A stretch of DNA of 64,000 nucleotides, from positions 62,001-126,000 of the forward strand of contig JADNRV010000147.1 in NCBI GenBank assembly GCA_015499995.1. The letters run 5' to 3'. Under the pieces are notes generated by a model that searched no databases, was not told where the DNA came from, and worked only from the letters and a program-made list of their open reading frames with translations. The position numbers and the translations under genes are program-made. Origin of the DNA: Flammula alnicola. Its lineage: Eukaryota; Basidiomycota; Agaricomycetes; Agaricales; Strophariaceae. This document shows, piece after piece, positions 12,030-25,152 of this stretch; the first letter of the stretch is position 1; every line of letters begins with the position of its first letter.

Positions 12030-13020
12030 GGATCACCCAGCGTTCGAACGCCTTCACCAGGCGGCTGCGATGAGCGTGTTTCATAACTCGAAGGAGCGGT
12101 TCAATGCTACGAAATACCATCCCAACGCGCGGATCGCTGTCCTAGAACGAATCATAGCCTGGATTCTCCGGCAGGACGACTGGAATGCATATATCGTGTG
12201 GTTGTACGGCGGCGCTGCAGGGAAATCAGCGACCGTATAATCCATCGCCGAGTGGGCTGACGCTGAACAGCGCCTCGTCGCGAGCTACCTTTTCTCGAGA
12301 TCTGATCCCTCTCGAAACGACGGCCAGAAGCTCATGGCGACTATTGCCTATCAAATTTGCCTCAGCATTCCCGGCGCTAGAGAGTTCATCGAAAGCGCGT
12401 TCGACCATGACTCCCTGGTTTTCGAGCGGTCACTCCAGTCACAACTGACATCCCTTATTGTCGAGCCTGTCAGCCAGTTTCAGCCTGTTACTGGCTACTT
12501 CTCTGACCCCGCTCATCCGTGTCTTTTCGTCATAGACGGCTTGATGAATGTCGAGATCCTACTGTCCAGCGCAGAATCTTCGAGATTATCTCCAACGCCC
12601 TGAGACAAACTCAGTTGCCGCTGCTATTTCTTATCGCTGGTCAACCGGAGCAGCACATGTCCTCCACAACCAACTCACGGAAATTCACTAAATTGTGCGC
12701 ACAATCGACTTGCATTAGATCATACTTTCCATCCAGATGAAGATATCCAACGTTTTCTTCGAGATTCTTTCGATGAGATCAAGGAGATGCACCACATGAA
12801 AGCCTACCTCCCTGCTGCGTGGCCTACCGCCGATTCCATGATAACAGCAAGTCGTCTGGTTACTTTATCTATGCATCTGTCGTCGTCAAATACTCGAGTA
12901 AGTGAGCTCAGCTCGCCATCGGCCAACTGATCGCCTCGATGTTATCCTTGGACTACGGCCTGCTCGCAGCGACACGCCATTTGCCAAACTTGACATATTG
13001 TGTGGCTATCGTGGTCCTGA
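12030..13020 (+). pseudogene. NACHT NTPase pseudogene, second copy
   Basis: The translated pieces follow the intact gene at the left edge: AFERLHQAAAMSVFHNSKER, a WLYGGAAGKSAT segment, TIAYQICLSIPGAREFIESA, FVIDGLDECRDPTVQRRIFE, LPLLFLIAGQPEQHM, then VILGLRPARSDTPFAKLDIL. The Walker A loop has lost one residue and the Ser before Gly-Lys (GGAAGKS instead of GPAGSGKS). A TAA follows it directly at 12238, and the frame changes near 12540, after 12600 and again near 12900. It therefore cannot encode a working NTPase. Homology fades after about 13020, so the C-terminal half is lost. Relationship by similarity is direct; whether it arose by segmental or dispersed duplication is unknown. Confidence 0.85.
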
Positions 13021-14640
13021 AGTGGAGCTATTTACGCAGACTCATTTGGGATCCAAAATGCCGTCAATTCGTCTAAATTTTCAGCGACATGCGAGTACAT
13101 GAATTCTTCGGACTCATAATCGTGATATATCGGCAAATGATCACCGCGACGCAAACTCAGTTCCCCAAAGTAGCGCGGTGTAGTTATGTAAAATGGAAGA
13201 TTACAGTTGGTTCGAGGAATTGCCGGAGCGCAGAGTTGAGACCAATTTTACTCGTCCTCGAGGCATTCAGAACCATAAACAAGAGGCAGGGACTCGAGAA
13301 TAAAGAACGCGAGGAACCCGGTGGGAATAAGGATACCGACTGACGGAAAGCTGTTCCTCTTAGCTCGAGCCCACATACCACATGGACAGCTATCGCGTTC
13401 GCAACTTCGCATCATTGCCGGCATTCGACGACAGCGTAGAGATCTAGAGGGCCTTATTTAGAACGCGAAGACGCACCTGTTAGGAATGGTCAGAGGCAGT
13501 AGCCTTACATCAGAAAAGTACGCAGAGATGTCAAGGTGAAGAGCAGTCGCTGGTCGTCAATGGCCATGGTCATGCTGAGCGGCGTCGTACAACGAACGTG
13601 ATTTAGAAACAATTTAGGGCGACCTTCTAAATTGAGGAGACGTACATACCCCGTCGTTCCTATGAACAACGCCGATGGCACCGTAGTCGGCATTCGCAAA
13701 CGAGGTAAAGGCATATGCCGAGCCCAACACAAGCGGAAAAAAGGACCGGTGTTCGACCTTTCAACATGAACAACCGCAATCCGTATAGACCGGAATGCCT
13801 CGAAGGCTAGCCTTCCAACAGGAGGAGCACGGATCCCTGCCGAGAGCGAAAGATGAGGAGGATGCGAGCATCAGCCCGCAAAGCCGGGGGTGTTGGCTCG
13901 GGCGTAAGTATTCAGTCCATGCAGAAATCCTCTCTTCTTCGTTCTTCAGTCTGGGCCTTCTGGGTTCTTGAGGTCGACATCATCTTCCTCTCTGACCAAA
14001 CTACAGATCTCGTCCTCGGCACCTAGCCGATCTCCATCACTTTCTCCATCTCGTGGATCACAACGGTGGCGATCCCTCGCGTCGTCGTTGTCCTGATTGC
14101 TGATGAGATCCCTCGCCTCGCATTGCTTCTGGTAGCCCCTCTGTCATGTCTCCAAGGGAAGAAACGTGGAGCCTTGGAGCTTTTTCACATTCTGGTCAGC
14201 GTGCATGCGGCGGACAGAGTGGGGCCTGTATTGGTGAAAGAGGACCCAGCCTGAGCTTGTTCACAGAACGTGGAAATGACGTCGGAAGATGCTCGGTGAC
14301 GAATGACTTTGTCCTCGCTGAAGATGTGGACGCCGAATTCCTAGAGGTAGATTAGAAACGCCAACAGGTGGGGTATGAGAGAGTGTAAGGACGACAGTTC
14401 TGCACGAGCAACTTGGGCATAATTTACGTGGGCGGTGATAGGGGGTATTTTCATGGCGGATGACGTGTTCATCGTCTTCGCAGACAATATGCATATTGAA
14501 TTCCTAGGAATTCGGTCAGGGAAAAGGACAGATGGGATAACAAAGAAGGTACGTACGACGAAATATTCACTTTCGGGCCCGAAAAACTCGGATTCGTGGC
14601 CTTCGCCGCGGGCCGCTCGACGTTGACAAACGTCCTGGTC
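13021..14640. other. Gene-free stretch
   Basis: There are only short open frames. A minus-strand frame at 13505-13732 has a faintly WD40-like run (IGTTGYVRLLNLEGRPKLFL), too short to call. Confidence 0.3.
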
Positions 14641-14647
14641 GAACACT

Positions 14648-15370
14648 TCAGATCCCTGGTTCAAATCTGACAGACGGAAGTGTATGCTCATAATGCGTAC
14701 TCCTCACAGAACATCTGCGACATACCTTTCTGTCCTCCTCCAACACCTCTTCATGCTGCTGTGAGTCGAAGAAGCCGTTTCGCTCGCTGGGACCGTTTTC
14801 GAGTTTGTCGTATGCCAAAGTCAGACGTTGGCTTTTTGGTTGCGGAATTCTACGTGCTAGAAAGCCTATGTGGCGTCCAGATGGTACAGATGCAGAGCTA
14901 CATAGAAGGAGGGCGCTGTTGGTGACAGCGAAGAGGAAGGATGAGCGTGGGACTCTTTCTGTCAATGGTCTTTGAACTAAGACCAACGTCTCTTTTTCTC
15001 CAGCAGACAAGTGTTCTGAAAGCTCCGCGACCATTCCCTCTATTCTTTTCAAAACATTAAAAAGTATCACCAGGAACAAGAAAATTGAACAAGGCGACGG
15101 TTTCAAATGAGCAAAGTAGAACTGGAATGCACGGACCAGGAATGCCATCGCATTGTCTGGTGACACAAGACCAACTCTCTTTCCTTTCCCGGGCCAGCGC
15201 TGATTAGAGTGCATTTTCTTTCGCCCTGCAAGTCGAATTTGAATTTTCTTGTGTGTGTCGGATTCAAGCTGCTGATTTCGCCTACTCAAAAGCATTGTAA
15301 GCAGGCGTAACCTCCTCTCTGTTAGTCTCGAAGCTGTCACTGTCCCTGCGTTTCCGTATGTCGACGACAC
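14648..15370 (-). CDS. Hypothetical 240-residue open frame
   Basis: An uninterrupted minus-strand frame from ATG to stop. Its composition is basic at the start (ERRLRLLTMLLSRRNQQLES) with one hydrophobic run in the middle (SPCSIFLFLVILFNVL). I recognise no family or motif. There is no intron-like structure, which is unusual for a 240-residue gene in this window, and its neighbours give no context. It may be a chance frame. Confidence 0.2.
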   Translation of the reverse strand: MSSTYGNAGTVTASRLTERRLRLLTMLLSRRNQQLESDTHKKIQIRLAGRKKMHSNQRWPGKGKRVGLVSPDNAMAFLVRAFQFYFAHLKPSPCSIFLFLVILFNVLKRIEGMVAELSEHLSAGEKETLVLVQRPLTERVPRSSFLFAVTNSALLLCSSASVPSGRHIGFLARRIPQPKSQRLTLAYDKLENGPSERNGFFDSQQHEEVLEEDRKVCRRCSVRSTHYEHTLPSVRFEPGI

Positions 15371-15575
15371 CCTACAATTCCGAAAGACTCCCTTCGCAAG
15401 ACATATGATTCGTGGATAACTTAGAGTATAATCTCTACTCTACGGCTTTGCCACGAACGAGAACTACATTACATTTTCTTTTAGATCCCGGCGGGTGCTA
15501 CCAGTGCGTGATATGGTAAGACAAAGTATTTGCGGTGATGGAGCGTGTTAAAATGGCGCACCTGACGAAAATCGA

Positions 15576-16382
15576 CTACCAAACCACGGGAGCAAGCGCG
15601 TGAGCGCGATTCCTTCTACCATCGTAGCTTGCACTGCGTGCCAGCGCTACCCGGTTCTTCGATTCGGCCAGGATGCGGTTCTCCCAATTTTTCCCCTGGG
15701 ATCCCATTCCCTCCCGCATTTTGTCCCTCAGAGAAGCCAGTAATGTCACGTCTTGGGAACAGTAGGCGATTAAGCGGGCATCCAGCGGACGTCGTTCAAA
15801 AACCTCATAAGAACCACCCTTCTCAGGCGCGAAGAGCGTCACACCTAGGTCTTTAGTTTTCGCCCAATCCTCCGGAGGATTCAAGTGAAATTGAATGGTT
15901 TTCGCAAGACCGGAGACCGTCCTGGCGCGGCCACAAATCGAGAGGCGGACTGCTACTTCAAGGAGTTGCAGATCGTAGACGTTGGAGAGGGATATGTTAT
16001 AAAGGTTATATAAGGCGTCCGAGTCATTTCGGACATCGAAGAACAACTGTTAGGGGCAGTCATTAATTTGTCCAACGCGAACGCGTTCGAAACACTACGA
16101 AAGTCAGACCTTTTGGGTTTCCGATCCTTCAAGAATGGTTCGCAAAGATATACCGCTTGCGTCTGTCTCCTCGAATGCTTGCGCACCCAACACAGTCACA
16201 TCGATCAGCCACACATTGCTGCTGGTACTACACATCAATTGCAGTATACAGATTTTGCCGTGGCGGTTGATGTCAATGCCCTCAATGTCCACCGCGAGCA
16301 CGTGCGGAGTAGTGGGGGTGATATCGGCGAGACATTGCTGGAGGAGAGATAGACTGTCGACCAAGGTGGTGGTGAAAGACAT
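15576..16382 (-). CDS. 3'-5' exonuclease, DnaQ-like / DEDDy type
   Basis: A two-exon gene of about 247 residues (exons 16382-16110 and 16046-15576; 63-nt intron, in phase). It has the DEDDy exonuclease signature: motif I LAVDIEGIDINRHGKICILQ, motif II with an aspartate in FFDVRNDSDALYNLYNI, and motif III IAYCSQDVTLL with the Y-x3-D pair. A conserved VYDLQLLEVAV follows motif II. This matches the RNase D/WRN-like exonuclease-domain (EXD-type) proteins common in basidiomycetes. Such enzymes use two metal ions to remove 3' nucleotides from RNA or DNA; the natural substrate cannot be told. I chose the Met at 16382 because MSFTTTLVDS reads directly into the domain; an in-frame Met lies five codons earlier. 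Confidence 0.85.
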
Positions 16383-16397
16383 CGTTGATTGATACAA

Positions 16398-19300
16398 GGA
16401 AGATATGAAAGAGAGAACTTTATATCCTGCGGGTTTGAGATCCGAACCTGTGTGGATTTCTTTAAGCTCGTGATCAGTGGTTTCGAATAGAACTATTAGA
16501 AGGCGAATGTATGACGAATTACATAAGTCTTTATAGTATTGCGATAGGAGAAATAGGAGAACTGGACCCAGTTAAAAGGTTGAAACGACATCTTTGGGGA
16601 ACAGTTCGTCTTGTCCATGGCTAAGTTTGATACCGCTGCCGTACTACTAGTATGTGGCAGATGGAATGATCAAAGCATCCACAGAAACGAAAGGCACCCC
16701 AGAAAATTTCTCAATAGAAGAAAGAATCCAATTCACATCTAGAAAGATGTCAAGGCGAAATGTGAGTAATGCGCAGTTGACATCCCTGCACGGAACCCAT
16801 TCTATTGAAAACGTTGCCTCTGGTGGGGTGACCGAATATGAAAAGCGAGTTATGTTGCTCTCAATGCATCTATTATCAGCACAATCTAGACTCGTATACT
16901 ACATGCGTCGAGCTCCCGAGTCCGACAATTCTCGGCAGCTAGCAAGTATTCCGTACCAGGCCATAGCGTTGGAACTTTCTTGGTCCGCTTTTTTTCGGGT
17001 CACAGCTCTGGTCTCTAGATCGTGATTTCCATCCTCGAGGGCGCGGACCAGGCTCTGAACGTGAGAGATAGGCGGGATGGATAAGCTGGTCGACTCTCCC
17101 GCTGGCATTTTTTCCTTGCTACCTGCCGTCAGCGAATTCAGAGCCGTATTTTTCCCGGAAATCCAGAGCGCGGATCCGAATCTCTATCTTTTCTGCATTA
17201 CAATATCCCATTTATCATTCTTCTGCTGGAACGATGGGTGGTTACGTTCTCTGCCGTCACCCTGCCGAATTCAGAGTCCACCCATATAGTACATAATCCC
17301 TACTAGTACTACCGCCCACCCTTGCATATCCGGCTTAGTCTGTGATCACCCCTTAAATCATCGCAAGATGGTATTGACGACTTCTAAATGCACAACGTCA
17401 GGTGCCTGTATGGACCTTCTGTCGCCCACTGTGCTCATCATACGCTTGATCTTCAGATCTTCGAGGTGATTTACTGCTCTCAGCAGACTCCAACATGAAA
17501 TATAATCCTAGGCGTGTTCGAATCTACTAGTGAAACTTTATTTCGCACGATAACAAGATCGAGTATATGTACCTCATCCTCCGCCCTCGTCTCGTTGGTC
17601 AACGTCCATATTTCCTTCCACCCTCGCGAGGGATTTCTTGATAGCGTCCATAGCCAACTTCGTGCTGCGTGGATAATTCATCGACAGCATTGGCATTGGT
17701 ACTGTTATCTTCGTGCGTGCATGGGCGACTGATGATGTCGTTGGGCGACAGTCCAAGATCGATGGCTACATAGACGTCTTAAACATTCCTGTGCGTCGAT
17801 GGCGTATTTGAGGCATCACCGAGCTGAAAAAAATCCGGGAGTGATCTGGGTGAAATCTGCCGCTCAACGGTACGAAGTCGGTGACGCTTGCAACGAGGAG
17901 GAGAGTAACGCGCGTATTCAAGTAGTATTTGCTGTTCTCCGATTTCCAGCTCGCGTCATATAACGCGAGGTGGTGTTGATGTAGCTGCTCAAGGTGGGTA
18001 AACGTCGACGGGGGAGGCCTTACGATCGCTTGGATGAAATGTAAGATGCGTGAGAGGAGGGGAAGCGCCGAGGCAATGTTGATGCTGTGAAATGCTATGT
18101 CTGTCAGTGTGTGCTGTATGAAATGCTTGTGATCTTATCTTATACATTCTATGCGTCGGTAACCATTATCACGGAGACACACAGAAAGTCTCTTGAATCA
18201 TGACCTCTGTTCGAGAGGTAATGTGCTAGAAAGAAGGACGTGAGACGCCTCAATTATCAGAAGCTGCACTTACGGGTTTTTAAAAATCTCGCCTGGCACC
18301 GTTGGAGTAGTCTTGATTCTCGAAAGGGGAGGCTCGGAGACGCATCGAGCAGGCCGTGCGGTGCAGCCTCGATTCTATCTAATTGCGAGCTACGCTCGCA
18401 ATCATTCTCTAAAGGCTGGGGGCCCGAAAGCCAAATTTTCCGGCGCACAAATTTGCACACCCATGCGGGCTCGACAATATATCTCTCCTATCTCTGTTAT
18501 TTCTTGCTCAATGCCTTTCAAACTTCATATATGAGTAGAACCTATCGTATTCTAAGTATTTCTGCCAAAAAAACTACCTTTGAATTCGCATTTTGGTCTT
18601 ATAAGCGAATTCGCCCGCCCCTTTTCGGTGTGATAATCGTCTTTCTTTCGTATTTTCTGTCTCGTTGTACTTAATAGTCGTCTTTACCATACAATTTGAA
18701 GCATACTGGGCTTGCAGAAGTAGAATTACAATACCCACCCGCTAGGATGGCGCAGCGAGCCTTCCCCCGCAGGAGCGGATCCTTTATCTAATCTAGCCGA
18801 ACGGTCAACTCGGAGCATTATCATTCCCATCTGTATCCACGGACCACTCACGCCCACTGTGTGTGTATGTGGAGCATCCTGACATGTACGACACCATGTT
18901 CGCCCCTGTGCTCCATCGCTGGCTGGTTGGACCTGGACGTTGAACTTGGATCTGGACCTGAGGCTGGTGCCGTAACGGTACTCATGTCGTTCTGGTCGCA
19001 GTGGTATGTATCGTTTTACTCTATCATTTATTCTGCGCTTAATTCTGGCACACCAATCCCACAAAAAGGCATGGCCCTGTCGTGAATCATTGTCCCTAGC
19101 TTGGTCTTTGCAATATGCTCTCACCGCGCCTCTGATAATCAATCCTCAAATTCTTCCTACCTATCCTCGATTGTACAGCCGTATCCTTCTTCCGTGTACC
19201 AACAACCCAACCCAACCCCCCATGGTTCCTTTTGTCGATCTTTTCTGACATTTGTCCCCGTTCATGCTACTCTCCGGCACCCTACCATAGCTTGCGAGTC

Positions 19301-20187
19301 GCCACGATGGGTCGTCGTAGAGTAGGAACTGACATAAAATGCACAGGAACGCCGGAAGGGTCAGGTTATGAGTGGTTGATTGCGATGACGTGACCTCTAT
19401 CGTCCCCCTCATGGTACGCCCCCTCTGAATACTCAACTCTAATTCACGCTCGCTCTCTTTTCCTCAGCTCTCTCATCTTGTATTCTCGCCCACATTGCTT
19501 CGACTACTGATGTCACGTACCGCGATGGTAAAGTAGCCGAGCAGCGGCAGACCCCCCTCCCAGCAGTATGTCCGCACCAATTCCAACGTCCATACATTGT
19601 TTTCGGTTATGGAAGGAGCGCATAATCAGTCCTAGCATCTATGCTCGTCGCCGTCCGGATGATGCATCTGTGAGCCGTATCATTACCCACGAATTGGACC
19701 GAAGAGCTTCCTCTCATATATGCGCTGTTGGGTGGTGGATGTGCGATGAAGAGTACCAATGTCCTCCAACTATATGCGGAGCGCTCACTGACTCTAGACA
19801 TTTTATCCGTCGTTGTGCGGCGCTTTCTCTCTGATTGTTTCACTATATATCTATATGTGATTGATTTCTGTACTGATAAACGCATAGAAGGTTATATGAT
19901 AATATATCGGCTTTTATCACGCTTTACCGCAAGTCATTAACGATCTAAAGGTGTGCTCTATTAATACACCGGTGTCGTGGTCCGGTCGGTTCTTTGTAAG
20001 TAAAGTTCGCGAACTGCCCTCGCTGGTCATGATGCATGATCACGAGCTCGTCCGATCTCGTTGCTCGACTCCAGAGTTCTCTCAGGACATGGACAGATTC
20101 GACGAAGTTTCACCGTCGACGTTAATAAGTACCTCTACGTGGACCATGCATTGCGATTCATCTGAATCCTACCACCAGGCAAAACAA
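16398..20187. other. Gene-poor stretch of about 3.8 kb
   Basis: No supported gene. Several open frames of 60-145 codons on both strands (for example 16654-17025 and 18240-18674) lack any recognisable motif or intron pattern. The end, 19950-20187, should hold the promoter of the GH131 gene. Confidence 0.35.
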
Positions 20188-21433
20188 ATGAAGAGATTCA
20201 CGTTCCTATGTGTCGCTTTATCCTCTCTCACCAAAGCGGTCTTCGCGGTTCCATCCACAGCCAGCAGCAGTGTATTTGGCAAGGAATGCGCTCTGCTGTT
20301 CGACGGAAGGGTTCCGCAGAAAATGACCCCAGCAGATTTCGACAAGAATACGAGTATATTCGACCATCAGTTCGTGCATGGACAAAGTGAGTAGTACCCA
20401 GACGATGTTGACATGAAGAGTTTAACTTCATTAGATCAGACTTGGGCAGAAATTATCAAATTTCCAGTCGGGATTCCGCCTTCTATGGTGAGCAATGCTT
20501 CATGCCCTGCTGACTGCAACCTCAACTTTCTGTCGACAAGTTCGATATTCCGAAACTGGCGAAACCCGTCGAGGTCACGATAAAGTAAACGTACATCGAG
20601 GAATCGATACTTCCCCGCTAAAATTTCGCTTTCCAGTGATCAATCCATCTTTCTGCCTGGCGGAAATCCACCCGAACCACAGTTTGGATTCAGGCGCTCG
20701 GAGCTCATACCCGCCACGAACAATGGCAGCGACATCACTGTACAGGGCACCACTACATTCCACTGGTCAATCCGGAATGATCCCCTGCGCCCATTAAACT
20801 TCTCGCATGAATATCACGTACGAGATTTTCTGTCCATCCGAGGAAACCTTGATTCATTTAAATTTACCTCACTGAATAGCCGGGATGGCACGAAACGGCT
20901 GATTTCAGCACCTCGCAGTTCACCTTCCTCACCGGAAAACCATTCAACCAATCCTTCGATCCAACAGTGCACGATCCGAAGACGCTCCGCCTTGCCGGGC
21001 TCCAAGCAAATAGCCCCGAGACGACGTTCTTCCAGACGCCCTTCGAATTTGACGTGTGGCATAACTTCGCCGTAACCGTTGGGTGGGCATCCAAGTGAGC
21101 TAGTTTATTCAATATTGAATTGGATTGAAACCCCTTCTCTCCTCCCTTCTCATTTACTGAGCATCGCGCTAAAATTTACTTTTTTAAAGCGAACTTACGG
21201 TATACTACTCAAAAGGCTACGTGCCACTAGAAAGGGTTGCAGGCCCAGTGTTCAACGATAATTCGGGCGGAGGACAATTCCATACAGGGGTGTTCAAGTT
21301 GCCAACGGGACCACTGGGCATCGATGTCCTTCACGAAGGATTCCAAGAGTCTAATCTGAATGAGGGTCTTATTTTCGGTGGGATCTTCATTGAGGATAGT
21401 GCAGATGGTTGTGTCACGGCTTCCCCTTCATAG
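20188..21433 (+). CDS. Secreted beta-glucanase, glycoside hydrolase family 131
   Basis: Six exons (20188-20386, 20435-20487, 20541-20584, 20637-20817, 20880-21094, 21190-21433) join in phase to 936 nt, giving 311 residues. A signal peptide (MKRFTFLCVALSSLTKAVFA) precedes the mature domain. GH131 features in order: ALLFDGRVP, the NQTWAEIIKFP segment, FGFRRSELIPATNNG, FHWSIRNDPLRPLNFSHEY, the ETADFSTSQF strand, FDVWHNFAVTVGW, NELTVYYSKG and the closing GIDVLHEGFQESNLNEGLIF with a final cysteine (DGCVTASPS). GH131 enzymes cut beta-1,3-, 1,4- and 1,6-glucans and are secreted by plant-associated and wood-decay fungi. There is no carbohydrate-binding module. The gene appears intact. Together with the GH5 enzyme 3.7 kb downstream, it suggests a shared role in plant cell-wall breakdown. 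Confidence 0.9.
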
Positions 21434-24400
21434 TTGGAGTAGCAGTTGGACCATTTGTTAGAAAGTAAGGGAACGGAAATGCCATGATTCTCGAGTTGTG
21501 ATTGAATTGCGAGCTCGTTTTGTGAGGCGCGCACTAATTTGGGCGCATATCTGGTGCATCATGGCTGTTCCGTTCTGAAAAGGCTGCAAGCTTCTATTCA
21601 CTTTGAACGAGGTAAAGGCGTCCCTAGCTCTCAAGTTATCTATGCGTACTAACCACCCCGCGGATTCCTCACCTATCCGCCAGTCAGCAGCTACATGTCT
21701 GACAGCTGCCCCGCGCCCTGTCTATATCAACGTCCACAACGATGCACCGTCCCCTCGCAGGCCCTGGACGTTCAGGCTGACAATCGGCCTTGTTTAAACG
21801 TCTCGCTCGTCAGCGCACTATCACACGAAATGGATTATCATGCGCAACAGGTCAGACTAGAGTCATTTGGCAAGGCATGCCGCATTGCAGACAGGCGCTA
21901 GGGAATCGTGGAGAATCGTTGGGACTCGTTTCTGTACCTGCTTTTATAAGTGCCGCATATCCGGCTTAACCACTCAATGAATAGGTGGCAGTAGCCCGTG
22001 GCTGATAGCGAGAGCTTGACGGCGTAGCAGTGGGATCTAGCAGGGCGCTCGGCTAGATTAGATTAGATCGCATCAGTGGCAGTGACCAGCGAACTCTGCC
22101 AAGACTCTGCCAATATCATTCATCCTTTTGCCCGCTACGCCATACCGCGCGGCCTGCTCTACGCGTCTCCAAGAATTGGTTGCCTAGAGTCAAGCCATAC
22201 TGTATTTCAACGGAAGGGTGGGCGGGCGAATTGGTATTGCTTGCATTCTGTCCCGAACCGGACACATTCGCGATCTCAAGAACCCTCATCAATCTCTCAA
22301 GCAGAAGGCCGTTCGTTCAGTGGATCAAGGTTATTTTGCATATGCAAAGTTTATGTTTCGTAGGTCTATTCTTTACTCTGGTGTACACGCCGCCTTTCTG
22401 ACGATTATCCTTCTCTCTAGTTCAATAACATGAATAGGGCGCTCGATGCACTCGTACTGCCGGAGCGTAATGAAAGCAACCTAGAATTGCACTCCTACGA
22501 TTGATCGACCTCAAGAGCAGCTCGTCACCCGCTCTCTCCATCGAGGCATGTCTTTTCCACCATCGCAAAACAACGCAGTCCGCTCCATGGAAAGCCTCGT
22601 AATTGGCAGTGATTGTCCTGGTTTGCAGTGGAAGTGGTAGCTCGCGAATAGGCTGTGAAAGATAATGTTGGTTTGGAGATGATCCCGACCAGGAATGTGT
22701 TGCGCACTGCATCCAGAACCTCACACCGTTCATCCTGGGACACCCGAATCCGACATTTCCCTATAGTGAGTAAGCCTTCCGTGCCCGGTCTGAGCGCTGG
22801 ACCCTTCTCTTTAAGCTCGCAGCGCTGACCCCCACGTCCTGATTTCCAGCCACGGCAGAGGCTCTGAAAATTGAGGGATATGCAAGGATGTATGCACCGA
22901 AGCGTTGAGACGTTGAGCTGCGTTGTGATATGCAGACTTCATTCTTTCGCGATGTGTATCCCCTGACTCGCTCGGCTATGGATCTGGTGGCCCTGATGCA
23001 TCGATATCGATTTCACAAGACAAGACCTCCTTTGTCCTGCCAACAATGCTGTCAACCCCGTCTTCGAAGCCCAAACCACATCCTCGAATTCTGCTTACCC
23101 TGGATAGCTCGCCCACCATGATCTGTCATACTCTTCTTCCACCGCCCTCTTTGATTCCCTTCTGCATTGCCCGACCATCCGCTTGGCCCCACTCTCGCCC
23201 CTTTCTCCCTCGGGCTCATAGTGACCCGTTTGGCATGGGCACGATCCAGGGAAGAGATAATATCCCGCTAGTAGCTACCTTGGGACGTCGTTCATCAGGA
23301 CGCCGAATAGACGAATGCTTTAGATGGGTTGAGAATAGAGAGGGTATATGCGGACAGTTTGCCGGAGGAGTTGTGTGATGTCCAGTATACCCGCGGGGTG
23401 GATTAGGACCTCGGGCGTGTGCTGCGGTATGCGGTGTGAGAGAGAGTAATGGAGCGTGATCAAGCCCTGGAGGCCGGACGTCCTACTCGCAGACACCCTC
23501 TCTGCTCTAAGCTTTCACTTCCCACTCGAATTATTTAGCCATGGACTATAAACTTACGCATATCTATTGCAATTTTTTCTGCTATTCCTTGTCAAATTCA
23601 TCGAGTCGAGAACGCCGCCGTTCGACGTACAGAAATCCCGAGTTCAAATGTGAATGTAAACTCTGAGTGATAAGTATTTCATGTTTCAAGATGTACACGC
23701 TTATGCTAGAACTTCGCTGCTATTGACACGCAATCTGAGGAACTCGTCAAGTTCATCCGTCGGAGAACGTTTTCAAAGCTCTCATTCCACTATCCCAAGC
23801 AGACAAAATCCGCTAAGAAAGCAATCACGAGGTACTTAAAGCGGGTGCGAAGGGGTGCGAGCTGAGCGCTGAGCGCTGAATATTGATCATGAATCCCGAT
23901 TGCAAAGACAAGCCGAGGCCGACAGGGAACTCACCTTAATCTTATCCAAGGACTATAAATTAAATATGGGAGTGGGAGAGGTCTATAATTTTGTACAAGC
24001 ATATGCTTATCTAGCTTTGCAAGATACCTTCTACACATTACAATTGGGAAGCAAAGTCATGAAAGACGAAGGAGATTTACCTGAGATTCACAGCGCAGGC
24101 ACCGGGAACTTTGCAGCCGGTGTGCCGATGAACCATGGTTAGGGTTTGGCCAGCTGTCGCCCGATTCTGTCCGATTTCTTCCTTCAGCTTCACATATTAT
24201 TCTCGGAAGGGTGTCTAAGTTCTATTCTCTTTTCTTATGTATCTGTCAGATACTTGTACCGGATTTCGACGCTTGCTCCACCTCATGTATTCTCCTCGAG
24301 CTTACACCGGCTCATGAAAAGCTTCGATCTATTTCTATTCCTGGCTCTCTGCGACAAGGCAGTTGAGAACTGAACTGCGATCTCATGCGCCTGTTTGTTC

Positions 24401-25152
24401 GTTCTCTCTCAAGGACGACCCACTGGCTCCTTCTTGGTTGCCTAGGCGCGGACCTCAGCACCGCGATTGCGAGTCTAACTCCGATGCGGCATTCTGCTGA
24501 TCATCTTTAGTTGTAGCCGAATGGCCGCACCCACAGTGCATTTCTTCTCAGCGCAATTTCTCAGTAGCTCCACTCAGTCAGATGACGATGGCAACAGTCG
24601 ACGACATCTCTAGGATTCAGGGGTTTTGCGTGTCGAGAAGACGGATATTCGTAAACAACCGCAGCAACTGAGGGGTGCCTTTCTGACGCAATTGTGTGGG
24701 GCTCGTCGTACATCCTTGATATTTTCACTCGTAAGTCGACACACTTTATCCGACGTATACCAGAGGTTGACCATTAATAGAGCCCGTGCAATGTTAGTGA
24801 CCTTTGTGTCGCAATCTTCAAAGACACATCCGGTGGTTCTTCCGTGGGACAGTTGGCGCCTCATTTTCGCCCGAATGTCGACTGCGTTTTGGGTCAGTAA
24901 TAGACGAGATCATGTGGCACGCCCCACCGTCCTTCCTTGAACGAAGATCCCGCTACCTCAGCCCAAAGGTTCGGCGAATATCAATGCTTAAACATCGGCA
25001 CAAGCGAACGCGAGGGGACTTCGACTCTTTTGCTAATCTCTGCTGGGAAGGTCGAGCCCTCCGTGAAATATCCGACTTTGCTCGAGTATAAGACCGCCAT
25101 GAATCGCATCTGCCATTTTTTCCAAATCAGTAATCAGTGCCAAGAACCAAAC
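21434..25152. other. Gene-poor stretch of about 3.7 kb between the two glucanases
   Basis: At 22030-22160 lies a diverged copy of the 3150-3290 repeat (CGGCTAGATTAGATTAGATC). At 23861-23879 is the motif GCTGAGCGCTGAGCGCTGA. A plus-strand frame at 23900-24142 (ending in IHSAGTGNFAAGVPMNHG) looks somewhat protein-like, but I do not recognise it. Confidence 0.35.

Noticed and set aside
16654..17025. 123-codon plus-strand frame as a gene
   Set aside because: No family motif, no introns and no conserved neighbour; most likely chance.
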